This document shows positions 27,112 to 36,645 of a stretch of 64,000 nucleotides of DNA, one piece after another. The stretch spans positions 43,854 to 107,853 of the forward strand of contig CANIVT010000006.1 in assembly GCA_947471565.1 (NCBI GenBank), in the 5' to 3' direction. The translations under genes and the position numbers were made by a program. How positions within the stretch are numbered: the stretch's first letter is position 1; every line of letters begins with the position of its first letter. The DNA is from Spartobacteria bacterium. Lineage in GTDB: Bacteria; Verrucomicrobiota; Verrucomicrobiia; Chthoniobacterales; UBA6821. The notes under the pieces are model-generated. The model did no database searches and was not told where the DNA came from. It saw only the letters and a program-made list of their open reading frames with translations.

Positions 27112-27337
27112 TTGGAAAGGTTGGTTTTTCCCATGCTTCTTCGTCGTCCTTGTGGAAGGCCGTGCTCTGCCCCGCGTTTGTGAAGGAACAGATCCGCGTG
27201 TGAAGCGGTCCCGAAGAAGTCGGGAGGTGGGAAGGTAGGGAAACGTGGTTTTTCCGCAAGAACAAATTGCGAAATTTTCAGGTTTTTTTCAGAGGGGGTC
27301 CCCTAGGCCGCCTCTGAACACCTTCCCTGAATGTGTT
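27112..27337 (-). promoter_or_regulatory. Leader and probable promoter region of the str-S10-spc cluster
   Basis: This 226-base gap between argD and rpsL must hold the promoter of the ribosomal cluster. A weak sigma-70-like pair, TTGCGG (27254-27259) and TACCTT (27232-27237) with a 16-base spacer on the minus strand, is the best candidate and would leave a leader of about 120 bases. The leader carries the small hairpin CCCGA-CTTCT-TCGGG (27209-27223) and two direct copies of a CGCGT(TT)GTGAAG word (27173-27205). A further 8-base inverted repeat, TTCAGAGG/CCTCTGAA, lies at 27289-27318 but lacks a T-run on either useful side. Confidence 0.35.
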
Positions 27338-28576
27338 TTAGAGCGCCGAACCGAGCACCCTTCGCAGGATCACGAGGGCCTCGTCGGCCTCGACACCGTT
27401 GATGGTGAGCGGCGGCAGAAGCCGGATCGTCCGCTCTCCCGAGGGAATCACGAGGAGCCCCTCGGCCATGAGGGCCTTGGTCGCTCTGATCGAGGGAAGT
27501 CCCTCTCCGCCGAACGAAGAGGGGAGATCATTCAGCTCGATACCGATCATGAGGCCCACGCCCCGGACAAGCCGGATCGCGGGAAGCCCCATTGCCTCCA
27601 GTTCCCTGATAAGATGGGCTCCAAGTTCCCGCGCATTCTCAAGCAACCCGGACCGACCAATCTCGCTTAGCACGGCGAGTCCAGCGGCTGCGGCTAGGGG
27701 ATTGCCCCCGTAAGTCGTCCCATGGGTACCGGGTCCGAGCAAGTCGCAGAGGGGCACGGAGCCTGCGGCACGCGTTCCCGCCCAGAAAGCCCCCAGCGGC
27801 ACACCACCCGCGATCCCCTTGGCCCAGCTGACCGCATCGGGATCAGCTCCGGAGGAAATAATCGTCCTCCAGGCGCACCAGTCACCGGTCCGCCCAAAGC
27901 CGCACTGGACCTCATCGTACATCAGGAGCAGGTCATGCCCATCGCAGAGCGCCCGCAAACCCTGCAGAAACTCCGGCGTAGCGGGATTGATCCCTCCCTC
28001 CCCCTGCACCGGCTCCACGAGGATCGCAACGGTCTTCGGTGTGATTGCCGCCTCGACAGCAGCAAGGTCATTGAACGGAACATGGACGAAGCCCTCGACG
28101 AGCGGCGCGAAGCCGGTCTTCACCTTCTCCTGCCCGGTGGCACTGATTCCACCGAGCGTGCGGCCGTGGAAGGAATTACCGAAGGTGATGAACTCGTGCC
28201 GGCCCGTGGGAGCCCCGAACTTCCGCGCCAGCTTGTAGAGCCCCTCGTTCGCCTCCGCACCGCTGTTGCAGAAGAAGACCTTCCCGCCGAGGCCGACGAG
28301 ATCGACGACCAGCTTGGCAAGCTCTCCCTGAGGCCGCGTGAGGTAAAGATTTGAGGTGTGGATCAGTTGTGCGGCCTGCTCCGCGACAGACTGGACTAAT
28401 GCCGGATGGGCATGACCGAGCGAGGAGACGGCGATCCCGGCGCCGAAATCGAGATACGACTTTCCGTCCTCATCCCAAACCCGGCTCCCCTCCCCGTGCG
28501 TCAGGGCAAGATCGAACCGGCCGTAGGTCGGCATTACATAGTCCCGGTAAAGATCGGCAGTGGGGATGGTACTCAT
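27338..28576 (-). CDS. argD: Acetylornithine/N-succinyldiaminopimelate aminotransferase family
   Basis: A 412-residue class III PLP aminotransferase, most like ArgD of arginine synthesis; this subfamily can also act as DapC in lysine synthesis. Visible sites are NSGAEANEGLYKLAR (phosphate binding), EPVQGEGGI, LLMYDEVQCGFGRTG with the PLP-ring Asp, and the Schiff-base Lys253 in SWAKGIAGGVPLG. It follows ligA by 19 bases, probably in one transcript. The ArgE/DapE-like M20 protein is encoded elsewhere in the window. Confidence 0.9.
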   Translation of the reverse strand: MSTIPTADLYRDYVMPTYGRFDLALTHGEGSRVWDEDGKSYLDFGAGIAVSSLGHAHPALVQSVAEQAAQLIHTSNLYLTRPQGELAKLVVDLVGLGGKVFFCNSGAEANEGLYKLARKFGAPTGRHEFITFGNSFHGRTLGGISATGQEKVKTGFAPLVEGFVHVPFNDLAAVEAAITPKTVAILVEPVQGEGGINPATPEFLQGLRALCDGHDLLLMYDEVQCGFGRTGDWCAWRTIISSGADPDAVSWAKGIAGGVPLGAFWAGTRAAGSVPLCDLLGPGTHGTTYGGNPLAAAAGLAVLSEIGRSGLLENARELGAHLIRELEAMGLPAIRLVRGVGLMIGIELNDLPSSFGGEGLPSIRATKALMAEGLLVIPSGERTIRLLPPLTINGVEADEALVILRRVLGSAL

Positions 28577-28595
28577 CGGAAAGATCCAGAATTAG

Positions 28596-30782
<2,187 letters not shown>

Positions 30783-30792
30783 TTATGGAAAG

Positions 30793-30874
30793 ACGGTTTG
30801 TGGTTGCAGCCCGGCCGTTCCAATTTTTGAGCTCTCGGGGGGGGAACTCGGAACAACGGCCGGGCTGCTCTTTT
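30793..30874 (+). ncRNA. Candidate small RNA of about 80 bases
   Basis: There is no credible reading frame here, yet a promoter-like element and a strong terminator-like hairpin bracket about 80 bases. Most of the proposed RNA is the hairpin itself: a 14-bp perfect stem around a 35-base loop that contains an eight-G run and GAGCTC. It does not resemble SRP RNA, 6S RNA, tmRNA or RNase P RNA. It may be only a stray terminator; expression data are needed to decide. Confidence 0.33.
30806..30874 (+). terminator. Long hairpin with T-run, rightward
   Basis: GCAGCCCGGCCGTT (30806-30819) and its exact complement (30855-30868) form a 14-bp GC-rich stem, followed by TCTTTTT. The loop is 35 bases, longer than usual. 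No rightward protein gene ends before it, so it either ends a small RNA or is a displaced terminator. Confidence 0.55.
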
Positions 30875-30895
30875 TCGAGGAATTCCGGAAAGCTG

Positions 30896-31020
30896 AAAGC
30901 CACAAAAGGCACAAGAAACACAAAAGGGATGACCGATGATGGCGTTTTCTCTGCTGGGCACATCTTTCAACCATTCTCCACCTCCTGTGCTTTCTGTGCA
31001 TCTTGTGGCCTCTGTGCATG
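30896..31020. repeat. Inverted element with GTG/CAC-word arms
   Basis: The left arm (30896-30928) contains GCCACAAAAGGCACAAGAAA, and the right arm (30984-31020) is an approximate complement containing TGTGCATCTTGTGGCCTCTG. About 55 bases lie between them. Together with the hairpin to its left it fills the 415-base gap between ligA and the YkuE-like gene, which holds no gene that I can support. Its layout parallels the AAAAATG-word elements elsewhere in the window. Confidence 0.5.
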
Positions 31021-31077
31021 ATTTTTCCGCCATCTCGTTTTAGGAGACTCTGGCAACTTGGGTTATCGTGATCGCCG

Positions 31078-32031
31078 ATGACCTCGATCCCCGAACAGAT
31101 CCGCAGGCGCCTTGGCGAGGAGAAGGCCGTACGGCGTCTCCATCTCGAGGAGCGCCTCCGAGGCCGGAAGGTGGCTCAGGGACTGGGCCCCTTCGCGCTG
31201 GAACGTTTCTTCTCGGTCAACGCCGTTATCAGTGCGGCAGTGGCAGCCTGCGGCCTCAGGGCAGCAGGCCTGCGAAATATCCTGGATGTACGCATCGAGG
31301 AGCACGAGGTAACGATTCCTGATCTTCCGGCGGCCTTTGAGGGGTTCCGCCTACTCCAACTCGCCGACCTGCACTGCGATCTCGATGAGCGGATCATGGA
31401 TCGGATTACCGAAGCGATGGCGACCGTTCCCCATGATGCCGTTGTGCTGACCGGTGATTACCATACGAAGGTTCACCGCCCCTTTGACCGCTCGCTCGCG
31501 GCGATGCAGCGCCTGATTCCCCTCCTCCATCCCAAGCGCTTCGCGATCCTCGGCAACCATGATTTCCTCGCCAAGGTCGCCCCGTTGGAGGAAGCGGGTC
31601 TTCCCTTCCTGCTCAATGAATCCCTGCCGCTGGAGCATCACGGCTCGCGCCTCTGGATCTGCGGCATCGATGATCCCCACTTTTTTCGGACCCATGATCT
31701 GGCAAGGGCCCGTGCTGCGGTTCCCGCCGGTGAGCCGACGATCCTGCTGTCGCACTCCCCAGAGACCTTTCGCGAAGCAGCAGTTCTGGACTATTCACTC
31801 ATGCTCAGCGGACACACTCACGGCGGGCAGATGTGCCTGCCCGGGGGCTTCCCTGTCTACCGTAATGCTCCGGGATGCCGCAGGGAGCATCTGGCCGGAC
31901 CATGGCGTGAGGGAACCATGCGTGGATACACCTCCCGAGGAAGCGGCACAGCCAGCGTGGCAGCGCGCTTCCATTGCCCTCCGGAGATCACCGTGCATAT
32001 CCTCAAGACTCCTCCATCTTTTCCTTCATGA
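31078..32031 (+). CDS. Calcineurin-like metallophosphoesterase (YkuE/YaeI type)
   Basis: A 317-residue phosphoesterase with the full two-metal site: ADLHCD, VLTGDYH, ILGNHD, LLSHSPE and SGHTHGGQ. The GHTHGGQ form is typical of the YkuE/YaeI group, some of which act on lipid A-type substrates (UDP-diacylglucosamine hydrolysis by the LpxG branch) and some of unknown role. The N-terminal 60 residues hold a basic segment and a hydrophobic stretch (FFSVNAVISAAVAACGL) that may anchor it to the membrane. Its stop overlaps a downstream ATG (ATGA), implying coupling with the next gene. Confidence 0.88.
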   Translation: MTSIPEQIRRRLGEEKAVRRLHLEERLRGRKVAQGLGPFALERFFSVNAVISAAVAACGLRAAGLRNILDVRIEEHEVTIPDLPAAFEGFRLLQLADLHCDLDERIMDRITEAMATVPHDAVVLTGDYHTKVHRPFDRSLAAMQRLIPLLHPKRFAILGNHDFLAKVAPLEEAGLPFLLNESLPLEHHGSRLWICGIDDPHFFRTHDLARARAAVPAGEPTILLSHSPETFREAAVLDYSLMLSGHTHGGQMCLPGGFPVYRNAPGCRREHLAGPWREGTMRGYTSRGSGTASVAARFHCPPEITVHILKTPPSFPS

Positions 32032-33095
32032 CCTTACCTCCCCACTCCATGCGGATTTTCCTTCTCGGAACAGTTTTCCTCGCAACGACGAACATCCTGA
32101 AGGCTCAGGATCTGCCCGCCCCTCAGAATCGTGAGGCCCTGCTCCGGGAGCTGGATCAGATCACCAAGACAGCCGAAACGCACGAGCAGCAGCGACGCAG
32201 CGACGCCATCTCACGGATCCAGTCAGCAGCAGCATCCCCTTCTACATCAGTGGAACTCTATCTGCAGGCGCTCGACGGAACGAAGTATCTCGACAAACAT
32301 CAGGACTTCCTCGACTGGAAACAGAAAAATCAGGATGTCATCCGACATTCCTCTTACCAGAACGCCGCCCAACTCCAACTGCGCTATCTCCTGCTCGGCA
32401 TTCAGCGCTCGGAAAAGCATGATGCGTACGCTCAGGTCGGCGAGACACTTGCTTATCTCAACAACCTGCAGTCGCTCCATTTTCTGGATGAACCGTTTGT
32501 AGCTCCCCCCACCCAGAAGGGATACCAACCCCAACCCTGCCCCTCGGACAAGGTCACCAAAGAAGCAATTGATCTGATGGGCAAATCCCTCTCCGGATAC
32601 CCCGTCGTCGAGTGGCTGCAGATTAAGGATCTCCTCCCGGAAAAAAACTTCAGTGCGACCGCTGGTGACTACTTCGGAATCCTTGAAAAAAACGTCAAGT
32701 CACCGCTGAAACAAAAGAACGACCCACGCCTTCCGGGCGTCTGGGATCTGCAGATCACCACGGCCATGACACAGGCCAATGCCTCCAAAGATTCTCAGAA
32801 AGCCGTTACCTTCAAGACAGAGAAACTCCCGAATCTGCTCTTTGGAAAATGCGCCGACATGGCGGTGATCGGTCAACCCAACAGAGCCGTGAATGAAATG
32901 GTGGTACTGATCAGGGCTTATCCAGGAAACCCCTCGGTTCCTGATTGGATCGAGGCGGCCAAGCAACTGATCACCAATGCGCCCGTACTACCCACGAGCG
33001 GAACGAATGCACCCGTTTCGACCGCACCTGCAACCAACGCCCCCTCTTCTCCCGTAGCGCCACCAGTGACGACCAACGCCACGGCACATCCTTGA
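32028..33095 (+). CDS. Exported protein of unknown function with a Pro/Thr/Ala tail
   Basis: A 355-residue protein I do not recognise. The N-terminus carries a signal peptide (MRIFLLGTVFLATTNILKA) with cleavage before QDLPAP. The ATG at 32028 overlaps the upstream stop as ATGA; an ATG at 32049, directly before the signal peptide, is the alternative start. The body is helical and charged (ALLRELDQITKTAETHEQQR; LQLRYLLLGIQRSEKHDAYA), in the manner of TPR-like proteins, but no clear repeat register is seen. The last 45 residues are a low-complexity linker (TNAPVSTAPATNAPSSP). It ends just before the 103-bp tandem repeats. Confidence 0.72.
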   Translation: MTLPPHSMRIFLLGTVFLATTNILKAQDLPAPQNREALLRELDQITKTAETHEQQRRSDAISRIQSAAASPSTSVELYLQALDGTKYLDKHQDFLDWKQKNQDVIRHSSYQNAAQLQLRYLLLGIQRSEKHDAYAQVGETLAYLNNLQSLHFLDEPFVAPPTQKGYQPQPCPSDKVTKEAIDLMGKSLSGYPVVEWLQIKDLLPEKNFSATAGDYFGILEKNVKSPLKQKNDPRLPGVWDLQITTAMTQANASKDSQKAVTFKTEKLPNLLFGKCADMAVIGQPNRAVNEMVVLIRAYPGNPSVPDWIEAAKQLITNAPVLPTSGTNAPVSTAPATNAPSSPVAPPVTTNATAHP

Positions 33096-33134
33096 TTTCG
33101 ACGGAAACCGGCCTGACTTGTCGGGGAATCAATG

Positions 33135-33440
33135 GTCTGCCGGTCGTCCCCGACCAGGCATCCTCTCCCGCTCCAGCGGGCTCGGACTGCTCGGCTTCAG
33201 CCTCGCATGACTAAGCTGCCTCCCAAGGCACCTTGTTGTCTGCCGATCGTCCCCGACCAGGCATCCTCTCCCGCTCCAGCGAGCTCGGACTGCTCGGCCT
33301 CAGCCTCGCATGACTAAGCTGCCTCCCCAGGCACCTTGTTGTCTGCCGGTCGTCCCCGACCAGGCATCCTCTCCCGCACCCGCGGGCTCGGACTGCTCGG
33401 CCTCAGCCTCGCATGACTAAGCTGCCTCCCCAGGCACCTT
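33135..33440. repeat. Three tandem copies of a 103-bp unit over the lysA 3' end
   Basis: Units begin at 33135, 33238 and 33341 (each with GTCTGCCGRTCGTCCCCGAC) and differ at only a few positions. The third unit includes the final codons and stop of leftward lysA, so the upstream two look like duplications of the gene end plus its flank. Each unit holds a short hairpin (CCCGCT-CC-AGCGGG in unit 1). There are no spacers, and 103 is not a multiple of three. These units fill the 321-base gap between the exported protein gene and lysA; nothing else is seen in it. Confidence 0.88.
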
Positions 33441-34727
33441 TTCACCGCGGATCAGGTCATCCCAGCTCTGGCGGGCGCGCACAACGGTCGCCTTGTCCCC
33501 CTCCACGAGCACTTCGGGCAGAAGCGGGCGGGCGTTGTAGGTCGAGGACATGACGAATCCGTAGGCACCCGCGCTCATCAGAGCGATGCGGTCACCGGGA
33601 GCAAGGCTCGGAACCTCACGATCCTGGGCAAAGAAATCTCCGCTCTCACAGACCGGCCCGACGACATCGACTTTCTCAAGCGAAGCATCCTTGGCCTGAC
33701 GAAGAGGCTCGATCTCGTGATGCCCCTCGTAGAGAGCGGGACGGATCAGGTCGTTCATCCCCGCGTCGACGACGACGAACTTCTTCGTGGGGGTCTCTTT
33801 GCGGTAGAGCACGGTCGTGAGCAGGACTCCGGCATTGCCGACAATGAATCGTCCGGGCTCGAAGAGGATCCGTAGACCCAGCGCCTTGAGCGGCTCGATC
33901 ACCTCGGAAGCATACTCCTCGGGGGTGATGCGCTCGGGCGTTTCCTCCCCACTCCCCTTCCACCAGGCAGCGTCGCCGCTGGCCAGTGCCCCCCGGTAGA
34001 CGATACCGACACCGCCACCGACGCTGAAGAACTCCAAGCCGTAAGCCGCCTTCAATTCCATCACGAGCGGGGTGAGCTTGCGGACGGCCTCTGCAAAGGG
34101 GGGAGCCTTCAGGATCTGCGAACCGATGTGGGTCTGCAGACCGCGGATCTTGAGATTTGGGAGGGAGGCAGCGCGGGCATAGACCTCGGCGGCGCGGTCA
34201 AGACCGATGCCGAACTTGTTCTTACTCTTCCCGGTGGAGATGTACTTGTGGGTCGGCGCATCGACGTCCGGATTCACGCGGATGGCGATCGGGGCGACGA
34301 GTCCGGCCTTGCCGGCGACCTCGTTGATCCGCTCCAACTCCTGCTCGGACTCGACATTGAAGCTGTAAATCCCTTGTCGGAGGGCATAGTCGATCTCCTC
34401 GGCGGTCTTACCCACCCCGGCGAAAGTGCATCGGTCGGCCCGGCCGCCGGCCTTGAGCACACGGAAAAGCTCACCTCCCGAGACGATGTCGAATCCGGCA
34501 CCCTCCTTGGCGAGGAGATTGAGTACTGAGAGATTACCATTCGCCTTCATCGCGTAGCAGATCATGCGGTCGTACAGCGGAGCGAGGGCCGTGTCGAGAC
34601 GGCGGTAGTTATTGCGGATTGTCTCGGCGGAATAGACGTAAGCGGGTGTGCCGACCTCGGCGGCCACAGACTCCAGATCGACCCCCTCGCACTTCAGCGA
34701 GCCATTTGCGTAACGGAACGAATGCAT
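33417..34727 (-). CDS. lysA: Diaminopimelate decarboxylase
   Basis: A 436-residue fold-III PLP enzyme that makes L-lysine from meso-diaminopimelate. Lys61 in CYAMKANGN binds PLP; HIGSQI, the glycine loop SVGGGVGI and EPGRFIVGNAG bind its phosphate; Cys360 in CESGDFF is the second-subunit active-site residue. Length is normal. The ATG at 34727 begins the conserved region; an upstream in-frame extension runs through the AAAAATG tract and is rejected. The last codons (GEKVPGEAA) lie in the third copy of the 103-bp repeat. Confidence 0.96.
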   Translation of the reverse strand: MHSFRYANGSLKCEGVDLESVAAEVGTPAYVYSAETIRNNYRRLDTALAPLYDRMICYAMKANGNLSVLNLLAKEGAGFDIVSGGELFRVLKAGGRADRCTFAGVGKTAEEIDYALRQGIYSFNVESEQELERINEVAGKAGLVAPIAIRVNPDVDAPTHKYISTGKSKNKFGIGLDRAAEVYARAASLPNLKIRGLQTHIGSQILKAPPFAEAVRKLTPLVMELKAAYGLEFFSVGGGVGIVYRGALASGDAAWWKGSGEETPERITPEEYASEVIEPLKALGLRILFEPGRFIVGNAGVLLTTVLYRKETPTKKFVVVDAGMNDLIRPALYEGHHEIEPLRQAKDASLEKVDVVGPVCESGDFFAQDREVPSLAPGDRIALMSAGAYGFVMSSTYNARPLLPEVLVEGDKATVVRARQSWDDLIRGEKVPGEAA

Positions 34728-35082
34728 CGGGAGTTCATAAATGAAAAATGAAAAATGAAAAATGAAGAAGTCGTTCCGGGACGGCGGAGTCCCGCAGTTT
34801 TGCTTCTCCTTCAGCCCGTTGCCACAATATGGCGGGAACGACACTATTTTCCTGTTCCAAAATGTGAATAACCTGTGAATATGCGGTCATCTTGATTCGC
34901 GGCCGTCGTCAGTGCGATGCGGTGGGATCACACAACCCGGCAGGGTGCCCGGGCCACGAATCTTCGTCTCGTCGTCCTTTCGCTTGGTTTTGCGAATCCA
35001 CTCCTCGGCGGCTCCCTTTCCAACGCTTTTACTCATCCCCTCACGGGGAGAACTCCACACCAACGTCAGTCTAAACACCACC
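34728..35082. other. Intergenic region between divergent lysA and the PIN-PhoH gene
   Basis: This 355-base gap holds the AAAAATG tract near lysA (34738-34770). The remaining 300 bases include an AT-rich patch (AATGTGAATAACCTGTGAAT, 34861-34880) with two TGTGAAT words, and must contain both promoters. I see no convincing -35/-10 pair and no RNA gene or small protein. Confidence 0.6.
34738..34770. repeat. AAAAATG tandem tract
   Basis: Four consecutive ATGAAAA-type words lie just upstream of lysA. No matching complementary arm was found nearby, so this is either a solitary arm or a simple-sequence tract. It is the clearest tandem form of the word seen in the adk, thiH and glycosyltransferase 9 elements. 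Confidence 0.6.
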
Positions 35083-36618
35083 ATGCACCGAACCGCACCG
35101 CTCGAAACATCCGAGGAACAAGCGCTCTTCTTCCCCGGCACAGGCAGTAACAGAAGGGCAGCCTCCTCGGGACTCGTGAAAAATTTTGTCCTCGATACCA
35201 ACGTCCTGCTCCACGATCCGCACTGCCTGAACCGTTTTGAGAACAACCATCTCTTCATCCCGGTCGAGGTGCTCAGCGAACTCGACAAGTTCAAGAACGA
35301 GCAGACCGAGCGCGGCGCGAATGCACGCACCGTGCATCGCTTCCTGACGCAGATCTTCGATCACGAGACGAAAAAGGTGACCCGTGGGGTCAAGACCGCC
35401 GGCGGCGGGTCCGTCCGGATCTACATCAACGATGCCCTGCGCCGCGAACGTCCATCACCCGCCCTGCGCCGCTTCGCGAAAATCTTCCCTGACCGCGAGG
35501 CCATGGATCACAAGATTATCGCCGCCTGCATCGGCCTCCTTGAGAAGGAGGAGACCCCGGTGATTCTCGTCACCAAGGACCTGAACATGCAGCTCAAAGC
35601 GATGGCCCTGGGCATCACCTGCCAGGACTACCTCAACGACAAGGTCTCCGCCGAGGACGCCGAGGAAGGCGAGATCCGCCGCCTCATCGTGGAGGCTCAC
35701 GAACTCCAGCGCTTCGGCAGCTCCCAGAGCATCGACCTCGGGGTGGACCGCACCGGCGGACCCCTCGAGATCAACGAATACGTCCTACTGGCCGCTTCCG
35801 AGCAGAAGCTCATGCCCGCCCGCCACATCGGCGGCGGCCACTTCCAGCGCCTCCGCGTTCCTCCCACCCTCCAGATGCCCCGCGGTATCGAGCTCAAGCC
35901 CGCCAACCTCGGCCAACTCTGCTTCCTCGACGCGCTCCTCGATCCTGAGATCTCTCTCATCACCTGCTACGGACAGGCCGGAACGGGCAAGACGCTCACC
36001 GCCGTTGGCGCGGGTCTCTACCTCACGGGCCAGAAGGCCTACAACGGCCTCACCGTCAGCCGCCCCGTGGTGGCCATGGGCGACACACTCGGATTTCTCC
36101 CCGGCAGCCTCGAGGAAAAGCTCCACCCTTGGCTGCAGTCGATCTACGACGCCTTTGAGGTCCTCATGCCGCTTCATCAACCAAGTCCGAACGGCCTCCA
36201 TGCCTCCGAGCGCAAGAAACAGAAGAAGCAGGCCCAGCAACAGCAGCAGGATCCCAGTGCACCCGGCCAGCAAAAGCCGCTCAAGCCCTACGAGCAGCTC
36301 ATGCAGCGCGGCCTTCTTGAAATCGAGGCCCTCTGCTACATCCGCGGCCGCTCCATCCCGAACCGCTACTTCGTCCTGGACGAGGCCCAGCAGTTGACGC
36401 CGCTGGAAGCCAAGACGGTGGTCACCCGCATGTCACGCGGCTCAAAGCTCGTCATGGTCGGTGATCCGGCCCAGATCGATAATCCTTATGTGGACAGACG
36501 CTCCAACGGCCTCGTCCACACCCGCAACAAAATGCGCGGCAACAAACTCACCGCCCACATCTCACTGACGAAGGGTGAGCGCAGCCCGCTTGCAGAACTG
36601 GGCGCGCAGTTGATGTAG
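35083..36618 (+). CDS. PIN-PhoH fusion ATPase/ribonuclease
   Basis: A 511-residue cytoplasmic protein with an N-terminal PIN nuclease domain (Asp38 in FVLDTN, Asp142 in AMDHK, Asp166 in VTKDLN) and a C-terminal PhoH P-loop ATPase (Walker A GQAGTGKT, 297-304; Walker B VLDEAQ, 431-436). This YlaK/PhoH2 type is described as an RNA helicase-ribonuclease. A 26-residue Lys/Gln-rich insertion (KKQKKQAQQQQQDPSAPG) interrupts the PhoH domain. The ATG at 35083 is in an ACACCACC-ATG context; longer upstream frames have no family sequence. Confidence 0.92.
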   Translation: MHRTAPLETSEEQALFFPGTGSNRRAASSGLVKNFVLDTNVLLHDPHCLNRFENNHLFIPVEVLSELDKFKNEQTERGANARTVHRFLTQIFDHETKKVTRGVKTAGGGSVRIYINDALRRERPSPALRRFAKIFPDREAMDHKIIAACIGLLEKEETPVILVTKDLNMQLKAMALGITCQDYLNDKVSAEDAEEGEIRRLIVEAHELQRFGSSQSIDLGVDRTGGPLEINEYVLLAASEQKLMPARHIGGGHFQRLRVPPTLQMPRGIELKPANLGQLCFLDALLDPEISLITCYGQAGTGKTLTAVGAGLYLTGQKAYNGLTVSRPVVAMGDTLGFLPGSLEEKLHPWLQSIYDAFEVLMPLHQPSPNGLHASERKKQKKQAQQQQQDPSAPGQQKPLKPYEQLMQRGLLEIEALCYIRGRSIPNRYFVLDEAQQLTPLEAKTVVTRMSRGSKLVMVGDPAQIDNPYVDRRSNGLVHTRNKMRGNKLTAHISLTKGERSPLAELGAQLM

Positions 36619-36645
36619 CAGGATGATCCTGCTTGCATCGTCTGC

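Noticed and set aside
27289..27318. Inverted repeat TTCAGAGG/CCTCTGAA as terminator of argD
   Set aside because: The run of T lies on the wrong side for leftward transcription, so it is not an intrinsic terminator of argD; kept only as a note in the leader region.
33132..33317. Small plus-strand protein with repeated PDQASSPAPA segments
   Set aside because: Encoded wholly by the 103-bp tandem repeat, whose unit is not a multiple of three, and it has no start signal; it overlaps no independent evidence of a gene.
33135..33440. CRISPR array
   Set aside because: The three direct repeats are 103 bases long and contiguous, with no spacers, and no cas gene is near.
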